NCBI RefSeq assembly: GCF_900473965.1
Contig: NZ_UCNJ01000027.1
Coordinates: forward strand, 1 to 34,757
Direction: 5' to 3'
Length of the DNA: 34,757 nucleotides
Source of the DNA: Synechococcus sp. UW179A
GTDB taxonomy: Bacteria > Cyanobacteriota > Cyanobacteriia > PCC-6307 > Cyanobiaceae
The translations under genes and the position numbers were made by a program. The notes beneath the pieces were generated by a model that did not search any database, was not told the DNA's origin, and saw nothing but the letters and a program-made list of their open reading frames with translations. Position 1 is the stretch's first letter. The number at the start of each line of letters is the position of its first letter. Positions 1 to 8,905 of this stretch are shown here, piece after piece.

Positions 1-1121
1 CCACCCGTCGACAGGAAGCCTGGCGACTCACGGACCTCAAACGCCTTGAGGCCGTCCATGGCCTGCCTCCCATTGATGCCGATCTCGAGAATGATTGGCC
101 ACAACCACCGCAAAGCGGACTCCGCTTGCTGCTTGGGTCTGATCAACATCCATTAGAAGGAGTAGAGCTCCCGACAGGCATCAAAGCCTTGAGTAGTGAT
201 CAGCTCGAGGACCTTCTCGGTCGCGCAACAGATCACTGCGGCTGCTCGGAGGACTGGCCCGTGGAACTCAACAAATCCTGCAGCCGTCAGGTCCTCGCTT
301 TACAGATCAGTGGCAAGGTTCCAGCACTGGAACTCGTGATAGCTGCCAGTGGTTCAGGCATGCTGGCAACGCGTGTTCTGCTGATGCTTGAGCCAAACGC
401 CGAACTCAAGCTGCTCGAGGTTTTCCAGTCAAAAGACAGCGTTGCGCACAGCCATCTGTGTGAAATCCTGCTCGGGGAAGAGTCACAGCTACAGCATGGC
501 TTGATCTCCATGGGCGATGGCAGCAGTTCACTGCTGACAACGCTGGCCATCCAACAAGAGCCTCGCAGCCACTACGCGCTGTCCTCCTTCGTTCAAGGGT
601 CGTTGTTCGCTCGAATCGAGCCAAGAATCGTGCAACTGAGTGGGCAAGCCTTTACCTCTCTGAAAGGATTGGCTGTCGCTGCAGATGAACAGCAAGTCGG
701 CGTGCACTCCGCAATGCGTTTTGACGGCCCCGAGGGTGAACTGGATCAACTGCAAAAAAGCCTTGTCTCAGGAAAATCGCACACGATTTTCAATGGCTCG
801 ATTCAGGTGCCCAAAGAAGCACAACGAACCAATGCGGCACAACTCAGTCGCAATTTGATGTTATCGAGCCGTGCACGAGTTGATACCAAGCCAGAGCTTG
901 AAATCATTGCTGACGATGTGAAGTGTGCTCACGGCGCCACTGTCAGCCAACTGCAGGAGGATGAACTGTTTTATCTCCGTAGTCGCGGAATCACCGAAGT
1001 GGAAGCAACAGCTTTACTACTGAATGGATATTGTCAGGAAGTGATTGATCACTTACCGGCCGATGCTGAACGATGGCAGCTTTCAAAAAGAATGCACGAT
1101 GCGCTGATGACAACAACTTAG
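1..1121 (+). CDS. sufD: Fe-S cluster assembly protein SufD (5' end outside window)
   Basis: The reading frame is open from base 3 to the TAG at 1119-1121, giving 372 codons, so the true start lies upstream of the window. The first visible residues, RQEAWRLTDL, match the N-terminal signature of SufB/SufD proteins, and the C-terminal half has the SufBD beta-helix core with 'DDVKCAHGATVSQL' and 'LFYLRSRGI', both hallmarks of the family. SufD partners SufB and SufC in the SufBC2D scaffold that builds [Fe-S] clusters in the cytoplasm, which is especially important for photosystem I in cyanobacteria. Only some 20-30 residues should be missing compared with a typical SufD of about 390-400. The TTG at 126 is internal and is not the start. 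In the usual cyanobacterial order sufS follows sufD; no sufS-like frame follows here. Confidence 0.93.
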   Translation, partial: TRRQEAWRLTDLKRLEAVHGLPPIDADLENDWPQPPQSGLRLLLGSDQHPLEGVELPTGIKALSSDQLEDLLGRATDHCGCSEDWPVELNKSCSRQVLALQISGKVPALELVIAASGSGMLATRVLLMLEPNAELKLLEVFQSKDSVAHSHLCEILLGEESQLQHGLISMGDGSSSLLTTLAIQQEPRSHYALSSFVQGSLFARIEPRIVQLSGQAFTSLKGLAVAADEQQVGVHSAMRFDGPEGELDQLQKSLVSGKSHTIFNGSIQVPKEAQRTNAAQLSRNLMLSSRARVDTKPELEIIADDVKCAHGATVSQLQEDELFYLRSRGITEVEATALLLNGYCQEVIDHLPADAERWQLSKRMHDALMTTT

Positions 1122-1541
1122 CCATTCATCCTGCAATCCTGAAAACAGATTTACCCACTGTTTTCATAGAAAACCTGTGAATCATTCATTTCAAACGCTG
1201 TAAAAAACCAAGCTTTGATATTATTGATGCCATCAAAACCACTCGGGAAGATTTCTTTTCTGATTTTGGGAAAGACTTGTTGACGGTTACTCTCATCGAA
1301 CGATCAACAGGGCAGTTGACACTCCAAGCCTCAGAGGTTTATCCGAGTCTGTCTCCACTCAGACATGGACCAGTTCGAAACGTGACGTGCAGGACCTTGC
1401 GTTCCAACGCGAACATCAATCAACGGCCTGCACAGATGGAAGCTGGCCTGCGGCCGATGGGTGAGCATTTGCGCTGCGCTTCTGAAATTGTCGTCATGAA
1501 CGATCTCAGGTCAGAATGCCGCGACGTGTTGGGCCAACCCT
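1122..1541. other. Intergenic stretch without a credible gene
   Basis: About 420 nt separate the sufD stop from the next gene. The open frames crossing it have no recognisable domain, and their 3' parts overlap the better-supported signal-peptide gene that follows. The first 60 nt hold inverted repeats (separate entry). The rest could contain the promoter of the next gene, but I see no clear -35/-10 pair. I also looked for a Yfr1-like core (ACTCCTCACAC) and did not find one. Confidence 0.6.
1140..1174 (+). other. Two mutually exclusive hairpins downstream of sufD
   Basis: TGAAAACAG (1140-1148) pairs perfectly with CTGTTTTCA (1158-1166) around a 9-nt loop. The right arm also contains GTTTTC (1160-1165), which pairs perfectly with GAAAAC (1169-1174) around a 3-nt loop. 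The middle segment can therefore pair either left or right. No T-run follows, so this is not a classical intrinsic terminator. It may protect the sufD 3' end or act as a weak terminator; the function is inferred. Confidence 0.4.
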
Positions 1542-1913
1542 GTGAGACTGCCACTGATGCTTTTGGGGTTTGCCTTGATGCTGCCTTCACTGGTTCAGGC
1601 CAAGCCCAAAAAGGTTCCCTTCCCGACCAGGGAGGAACTGCGTTCACTCCAGCTGATGGCCTACAGCTGCTCGCGCGCGAATGATCAAGATAGCTGCAGC
1701 AAGACCCGCAACCTTGCTGATCCACTCATGGACCACCCCAGACTGTCGGCTGCCTGCAAAGACACCGTATGGGAGCTGGTTCAGGCCTCACAAATGGTCA
1801 CCACCAACAGCTTCCAGCGCCGTGACAGCATCGACCGACCTGCTCGACGGCTGACGCTGGTCTGTGCCGAACCTGAGAAGCCGCAACAACCTGCTGCCCC
1901 TACCCAGACTTGA
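1542..1913 (+). CDS. Small secreted protein of unknown function
   Basis: I do not recognise a family. The 123-residue product begins with a good Sec signal peptide: Arg at position 2, a hydrophobic core (LPLMLLGFALMLPSLV) and a likely cleavage after QA near residue 20. The mature part is polar, has four cysteines that could form disulfides outside the cytoplasm, and ends in a Pro/Gln/Ala-rich tail. The GTG at 1542 is preferred because it supplies the charged n-region; ATG at 1557 is the alternative. It is convergent with the next gene, with only 14 nt between the two stop codons. The signal peptide makes coding likely; the role is unknown. Confidence 0.65.
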   Translation: MRLPLMLLGFALMLPSLVQAKPKKVPFPTREELRSLQLMAYSCSRANDQDSCSKTRNLADPLMDHPRLSAACKDTVWELVQASQMVTTNSFQRRDSIDRPARRLTLVCAEPEKPQQPAAPTQT

Positions 1914-1931
1914 GTCTTTACAAGGACTCAA
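1910..1931. other. Hairpin spanning two convergent stop codons
   Basis: TTGAGTC (1910-1916) pairs with GACTCAA (1925-1931), and the pairing can extend inward through a G-U pair. The plus-strand TGA (1911-1913) and the minus-strand stop (1928-1930) lie in opposite arms. There is no T-run. It probably marks the shared 3' end of two convergent transcripts. Confidence 0.4.
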
Positions 1932-2167
1932 TCCCATTCGAAGTCAAAGCGTTGATTAGGAAGCAGTCGCGTCAGCTCACTGCCTGCAACCTGCCACAAC
2001 TGACTTGAGATCAGTGGATGTGAACGCAGTTCACGGACCAGCTCTTTCACATCACCTTCAGTGAGTCCGTGGCTGGACACCATCGATTCCAGACGTTTCT
2101 GAAAGTGTTCAAACACCATTTTTTCCTGCTCAGACAGCGGGCTGGAGTTGGGGTGATTGATCTCCAT
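1928..2167 (-). CDS. Small conserved-type protein of unknown function (79 aa)
   Basis: The product is acidic, soluble and largely helical, with a heptad-like N-terminal half (LSEQEKMVFEHFQKRLESMV) and a second helical region (DVKELVRELRSHPLIS). It has no signal peptide, no membrane segment and no motif I can name. ATG at 2167 is chosen; a GTG lies one codon upstream at 2170. It is convergent with the secreted-protein gene and divergent from pgm, about 110 nt away, so a promoter region for both probably lies in 2168-2277. It looks like a real picocyanobacterial small gene because of its tidy placement, but the function is unknown. Confidence 0.6.
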   Translation of the reverse strand: MEINHPNSSPLSEQEKMVFEHFQKRLESMVSSHGLTEGDVKELVRELRSHPLISSQLWQVAGSELTRLLPNQRFDFEWD

Positions 2168-2187
2168 CACGCTTCAGAAGCCGTTAG

Positions 2188-3936
<1,749 letters not shown>

Positions 3937-3991
3937 GTACCGCTCGCTCAGCTGACAGAGTCGGCCCAGATTGAAAGGGGCAAAATGAATC

Positions 3992-4300
3992 TCAGCGTCG
4001 CCGCTGTCCCCGCAGGGTCTTCTTGTGGGAGCGATACGCCTCCTCGTTGGCACTCTCCTGGAGCTGACGCATGCTCTCGATCGCTGAGCCAAACAGGACG
4101 GCGGAAGCAATCACGACACCGTGGAGATAAACCAATCTGGTGCGCGGAATCTGTGCCGGTGTATTGCGGATGAAAGTGCCAAGAAAAATCGTGAGAATGA
4201 CGCCGATACCGGCACCGGTAAAGGCAGCCCAGAGCACCTTGAAACCGTTAAATCCAGAAGGAGCCGCGTTGCGGGAGTGAGACCTTGTTGAGCGACTCAT
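3992..4300 (-). CDS. Small membrane protein, last gene of the RND efflux operon
   Basis: The 102-residue product has a basic, Ser/Arg-rich N-terminus, two predicted membrane segments (roughly residues 22-45, and a second around 57-75 after 'RTRLVYLHG') and a very basic C-terminus (KKTLRGQRRR). I do not recognise a family. Its ATG overlaps the end of the RND pump gene by 4 nt, which implies translational coupling and suggests it works with or near the pump. Positive charge at both ends suggests that both termini are cytoplasmic. A role as a pump accessory subunit, as AcrZ is for AcrB, is only an analogy: it shows no sequence resemblance to AcrZ that I can see and is longer. Confidence 0.7.
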   Translation of the reverse strand: MSRSTRSHSRNAAPSGFNGFKVLWAAFTGAGIGVILTIFLGTFIRNTPAQIPRTRLVYLHGVVIASAVLFGSAIESMRQLQESANEEAYRSHKKTLRGQRRR

Positions 4301-7300
4301 GAGCTGATCGGGCTCGAACGATCCGCCTGCCCAAGCAGGGACTTGAGCACGACGTAAAACACCGGCACAACGAACAGCGAGAGGACGGTGGCGATCAGAA
4401 GACCACCAAACACCACAGCCCCGAGGGACGTCTGGCTACGGGCACCGGCACCGCTGGCGAAGACCAGCGGCATGAAACCGAACAGCGAGGAGATCGCCGT
4501 CATCAAGATCGGCCGCAGACGGGAACCGGCCGCAAAACGGGCGGCCTCTAGGGCATTGGCACCAGCCTGCATCCGCTGATTGGCCATATCCACGATCAGG
4601 ATTCCATTGCCAGCGGCAAGGCCGATCAACATCACCAGACCCACCTGGGCATAAACATTGAGCACTTCACCCCGCAAGACCAGAAAGGCGAGTGCGCCCA
4701 ACATGGCTGTCGGCACTGTCATCAGAATGATCAGCGGATCGGCGTAGCTTTCGTACTGCGCAGACAGCACCAGGTACACCGCCAGGATGCCAAGGGCAAA
4801 GATCACCACTGCCAGGGCACCGGCCTTCACTTCCTCACGGGAAATTCCAGTCCAGTCGAAACTGAGGCCCTGCGGGTTGATGGTCTCGAAGATTCCCTTC
4901 ATCGCTGTGATCGCCTGACCAGAGCTATTCCCTGCAGCGGGCGTGCCTTCGATCTTGATGGCTCTGTAGAGATTGAAGTGAGGAACCACCGTGGGCCCCA
5001 GGGTTTCACGCACGCTGAAGAACTCCGCCAGCGAAATCAGATCACCGTTAGTGCTCTTGACGTAGAGAGCTGAAAGACGCTCAGGGGTCGCACGACTTTG
5101 AGCATCGGCCTGGACATAGACCCGACGCACCTTGCCCTCCTGGAAGGTGTCGTTCACATAGAGACCACCGAAGTTGATGCTGAAGGTCTGCATGGCAGCA
5201 CCGAAGTCAACATCAACAGCGGCCATGCGATCGCGATCCACTTCAATCTCGATCTGTGGCGATTCAGGAGCGAACAAGGTGTAAACGCGGTTGAGATCAG
5301 GGTCGGCGTTACCGGCCTGGATCAGGCGTGCTGCCGTGCCATAAAAATCAGCCAGGCTGTAGGCCCCACCGCTCTGGTCGAGAAGCTGAAACTCGAAGCC
5401 GCCGCCGGTGCCGTAACCGGGGATGGCGGGAGGTTCAACGACAAACACCCTGGCACCATCGACCGAACGGGCCAGCTTCTGATTCAGCCGCTCCACGATC
5501 GCCCCAACGGTCTGATCCCGTTGCTTTCGCTCAGACCAGTTCCGGGTCCCGAAGAAGAACAAGCCCTTGTTGGGACTATTGCCATCCAGGCTTGCGCCGC
5601 TGAACACCGACGCCGCAGTGATGTTCTTTTCTGTGCGCAGCACCGCAGCCACCTGCTGATTGATCGCTTCAGTGACCTGGGTGGAGACACCTTCCGGAGC
5701 CTGAACGACTCCGATCGCGTAACCCTGATCTTCGATCGGCACGAATCCCCCAGGAATGGCCCGGAAGGCGACGGCCGTGAGCAAAATGCCAATGCCGAGG
5801 ATGCTCATCACCAGTCGACGTCGACCGAGAGCCCACTCCAACGCCGAGGCGTAGCGGCTCTCCATCACGGCATAAAAGCTGTTGAACTTGGCGAAAATGA
5901 GCGGGGTGCACCAACCCAGAGCCAGGCCCAGAGCTGGATAGACGGTCACCGGAATGACCCGACTGACCCCCACGAGAATCAAACCGGTGATGGCACCACC
6001 GATGCTGAACGGCAGGGTGACTGGTCGATCGATCAAGCGCCCCAGCAGCAGGCCAATCAATGCACCAACAGCCATCGGGATCAGCACCAGGGGCGCTCCG
6101 GCACCGGCCACCAGCAATCCATACACAAAGCCGATCACCGTGCCAGCGATGGCATAGCTCCGCCGTCCTGGATCCTTCGATTCGCGCGCCAGCAACAGGG
6201 CGGACAACATCGGTGAGAAGGTGAGCGCATTGAAGGTAGAGATGGCGATCGAGAAGATCACAGTGGCCGCGAACTGTTTGTAGATCGTTCCGGTCGCACC
6301 AGGGAAAAACAGAACCGGCAGAAACACAGCAAACTTCACCAGCGAGGTGGCGATCACTGCTGAAAACAGCTCATCCATGGTGGCTTTCGCTGCCTCCAGG
6401 GCCGTCATCCCCTCCGATTTTTTGGTGGAGGTGTCCTCAATCACGGTGATCGCATCGTCAACCACGAGACCCGTGGCCAGCACCAGACCGAACAGGGTGA
6501 GCTGATTGAGAGAAAACCCAAAGCCAAGCACCAGACCGAAAGTGCCGATCAGCGCCACGGGGATTGCAATTCCGGGAACAAGGGTGGCCTTCCAGTTCTG
6601 AAGAAACAGGAAAAGAATCAGAACAACGAGCACCACCGCATCCCGAAGGGAATTCACCACGCCCTGAATGGACGCGGTGATGAAGTCGGTGTTGTCGTAG
6701 ATCTTCTCCATCTTCATGCCTACGGGCATCGTCATCTCAAAGTCGGCTAAAACCTGCTTCACGCCATCCGACACCTCCAGCGCATTGCTACCTGAAAGTT
6801 GATAGACAGCCAGCCCAACGGAAGGAACTCCCTGGAGATCGGTCGCGCTGACGGCATACGACTCACCACCGAGCTGGACGTCGCCCACATCTCCAAGACG
6901 CACAAGGCCACCCCCCTCAGCAGTTCGCACCACCATCTGCTCGAAGTCCTCGACGCTGCGCAGGCGGCCTTGCAGCTGCACGGTGAACGTGAACTGCTGC
7001 CCCGTCGGAGCAGGTTCACCACCAACCTGACCAGCGGGTACGAGGCGATTCTGACTGGAGAGCTGGTTGACCACATCGGTCGACGTGAGGCCAAAGCTGG
7101 TGAGCTTGTCAGGATCAAGCCACAGCCGAAACGCCAATTTGCGGTTGCCGAAGTAGGTGAGGTCGCCGACGCCCCCCACCCGCTTGATGGCATCAGTGAG
7201 CTTTAGATCCAGCAGTCCGCTGATCGTCTCAGCGCTGTAGGTGATCTGGTCAGGATCCTCACTACCAAAGTTGTAGACGAGCAGAATCGAGTTAGACGCT

Positions 7301-7698
7301 TTATTGACGCTGACGCCGGCCTTACGAACCTCCTCTGGCAGCTGCGGTTCTGCCAGAGCGACACGGTTCTGCACATTGACCTGATTGATGTCACCGTCGG
7401 TGCCGCTGGCAAAGGCCACATCGATGGCACTAACACCATCGGCGGAACTATTGGACTTGATGAAGTCCATGTTCTCCACACCGTTGATCTGCTGCTCAAG
7501 AACACTGGTGACGCCCTCCTCAACAGAGACGGCATCGGCACCGGTGTAATTAGCCCTGACTTTGACGGTGGGAGGAGCGATGTCCGGGAGATTCTCAATC
7601 GGAAGCAGCGGAATCGCAATCAATCCCACGATCACGATCAAGATGCTGCAGACCGTTGTGAGAACGGGTCTGGTAATAAAATTATTGGAGGCGGACAT
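4297..7698 (-). CDS. RND-family (HAE1/AcrB-like) efflux pump with an extra hydrophobic block
   Basis: The 1133-residue inner-membrane protein has the AcrB architecture: TM1, a large periplasmic porter domain, TM2-6, a second TM (TM7) and periplasmic domain, and TM8-12 with the 'RLRPILMT' motif. The TM4 proton-relay aspartates are present (Asp414-Asp415 in GLVVDDAITVIED). The TM10 motif reads GLAAGNGILIVD, so Gly1030 sits where AcrB has the essential Lys940. Between TM6 and the helix preceding TM7 (about residues 512-600) there is an additional hydrophobic stretch that could form up to four membrane helices and accounts for the extra length over AcrB (1049 aa). It follows the adaptor gene by 11 nt and overlaps the next gene by 4 nt, forming an operon. 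The substrate is unknown. No outer-membrane channel gene is in the window. Confidence 0.92.
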   Translation of the reverse strand: MSASNNFITRPVLTTVCSILIVIVGLIAIPLLPIENLPDIAPPTVKVRANYTGADAVSVEEGVTSVLEQQINGVENMDFIKSNSSADGVSAIDVAFASGTDGDINQVNVQNRVALAEPQLPEEVRKAGVSVNKASNSILLVYNFGSEDPDQITYSAETISGLLDLKLTDAIKRVGGVGDLTYFGNRKLAFRLWLDPDKLTSFGLTSTDVVNQLSSQNRLVPAGQVGGEPAPTGQQFTFTVQLQGRLRSVEDFEQMVVRTAEGGGLVRLGDVGDVQLGGESYAVSATDLQGVPSVGLAVYQLSGSNALEVSDGVKQVLADFEMTMPVGMKMEKIYDNTDFITASIQGVVNSLRDAVVLVVLILFLFLQNWKATLVPGIAIPVALIGTFGLVLGFGFSLNQLTLFGLVLATGLVVDDAITVIEDTSTKKSEGMTALEAAKATMDELFSAVIATSLVKFAVFLPVLFFPGATGTIYKQFAATVIFSIAISTFNALTFSPMLSALLLARESKDPGRRSYAIAGTVIGFVYGLLVAGAGAPLVLIPMAVGALIGLLLGRLIDRPVTLPFSIGGAITGLILVGVSRVIPVTVYPALGLALGWCTPLIFAKFNSFYAVMESRYASALEWALGRRRLVMSILGIGILLTAVAFRAIPGGFVPIEDQGYAIGVVQAPEGVSTQVTEAINQQVAAVLRTEKNITAASVFSGASLDGNSPNKGLFFFGTRNWSERKQRDQTVGAIVERLNQKLARSVDGARVFVVEPPAIPGYGTGGGFEFQLLDQSGGAYSLADFYGTAARLIQAGNADPDLNRVYTLFAPESPQIEIEVDRDRMAAVDVDFGAAMQTFSINFGGLYVNDTFQEGKVRRVYVQADAQSRATPERLSALYVKSTNGDLISLAEFFSVRETLGPTVVPHFNLYRAIKIEGTPAAGNSSGQAITAMKGIFETINPQGLSFDWTGISREEVKAGALAVVIFALGILAVYLVLSAQYESYADPLIILMTVPTAMLGALAFLVLRGEVLNVYAQVGLVMLIGLAAGNGILIVDMANQRMQAGANALEAARFAAGSRLRPILMTAISSLFGFMPLVFASGAGARSQTSLGAVVFGGLLIATVLSLFVVPVFYVVLKSLLGQADRSSPISS

Positions 7699-7709
7699 GA
7701 CTCAGTCGC

Positions 7710-8816
7710 TCAGTTCTTCACCTTCACGGGCACGCCGTGGCGCAGGCTGAGCAGATTGCTGGTAATCACCTTCTGTCCGACCCTGAGCCCCCTGGTGACG
7801 GGATAGCGGTTGTTTTGCAGGGGACCGAGATTGACTGGCGTTTGCAGGGCAAAAAGGGTCGCGGAGGGAATCACGCCACGCTCAATCCCCCGCTTGATCC
7901 TGGCCAGGTCAGCCTTGCCAGGCTGTGCTTCAAGCTCCTGGAGTGTTCCGAGACGGAACACAAAGCTCTGACCGGAGGTCTGTGTGACGGCAGCAAATGG
8001 AACGGACGGCTCCTGGCGAGATTCCAGCTGAACCCGGGTACGCAACCTCTGACCGTTGCGCAGCTTTCCATCTGGATTGGGGAACTGCGCCATCACCAGA
8101 AGGGCCTGTGTTCCGGAGTTGATTCCAGGGTCAACCGACATCACCGAGCTCCTGGCCATCACCTCGTTCCGCCCCGGAAGACTGAGCAACACCGGCAATC
8201 CAATCCTGATGCGATCGGCATAGGTTGAAGGCACCTCCACCCTGGCCTCCAGGGTGTTGTTACGAATCAACTTGGTGAACGGGTCGCCATTTCTCACCAC
8301 ATCCCCGACCTGCACGGAGACGTCTGCCACGGTTCCAGCGATCGGTGCCTGCAGATTGCTGTAGGCCAGAGTGGCCTCCTGAGCTCTGACCTCTTCCCTG
8401 GAAGCGATATAGATCGCACGCCGCTGATCACGGTCTGAGGCTTCCGCAGCACCAAGAGGCACCAGGAATTCATAGCGTTTCAGCTCCAGCAGATCCTTTT
8501 GCTCTTGGGCTTTCAACCCGGCCAGCTTGGCCTGCTCCTGAGCCTGATCAAGGGTCATGAGTAACTGCCCCGGGGTCACCCGATCCCCCTGGGTGATCTT
8601 CAATTCAATAATCCGACCTGATGCCTGAGCCGCAAGCTGAACCAGGTCGCCGGACTCCAGCGTGCTCACCGTGTCGACATCATCTGTGAAGGTGGCCTCG
8701 GTAACAGCAGCCTGCTGCACTTCTGGAAGAGGTCTCTGCGCATTGCCACCCCTGCCGCAGGCACTCAGCATGAAGGCCGTCAGTGCCACGGGGATGAGGG
8801 ATTGATTGAGACGCAC
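7710..8816 (-). CDS. RND efflux periplasmic adaptor (membrane fusion) lipoprotein
   Basis: The 368-residue product starts with a lipoprotein signal peptide ending in the lipobox LSAC, so Cys20 should be lipid-modified and anchor the protein. It then shows the usual adaptor order: a first lipoyl half (ITQGDRVTPGQLL), a short helical hairpin rich in Glu/Gln/Lys, a second lipoyl half (LQAPIAGTVADVSVQVGDVV), a beta-barrel domain and a C-terminal membrane-proximal domain. Such adaptors bridge an RND pump and an outer-membrane channel. It is the first gene of the operon. Divergent transcription from the rarA-type gene leaves 89 nt for both promoters. No regulator gene is adjacent. Confidence 0.9.
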   Translation of the reverse strand: MRLNQSLIPVALTAFMLSACGRGGNAQRPLPEVQQAAVTEATFTDDVDTVSTLESGDLVQLAAQASGRIIELKITQGDRVTPGQLLMTLDQAQEQAKLAGLKAQEQKDLLELKRYEFLVPLGAAEASDRDQRRAIYIASREEVRAQEATLAYSNLQAPIAGTVADVSVQVGDVVRNGDPFTKLIRNNTLEARVEVPSTYADRIRIGLPVLLSLPGRNEVMARSSVMSVDPGINSGTQALLVMAQFPNPDGKLRNGQRLRTRVQLESRQEPSVPFAAVTQTSGQSFVFRLGTLQELEAQPGKADLARIKRGIERGVIPSATLFALQTPVNLGPLQNNRYPVTRGLRVGQKVITSNLLSLRHGVPVKVKN

Positions 8817-8905
8817 GGTCAGGACGCAGTCGGGCGCATTATGACGGTGCTCTCGCGTTCAAAGGCTCCACTTGAGCAAGAATCGTCTCACCGGGAATCG
8901 ACGCC

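Noticed and set aside
1277-1684. A 135-residue plus-strand reading frame in the sufD downstream gap
   Set aside because: It has no recognisable pattern, no ribosome-binding site, and its last third overlaps the better-supported signal-peptide gene in another frame.
5098-6216. A 372-residue plus-strand frame opposite the RND pump gene
   Set aside because: Its composition (Gln, His, Arg, Asp rich) is that of an antisense shadow of a GC-rich membrane-protein gene; no domain is visible and the opposite strand is a certain gene.
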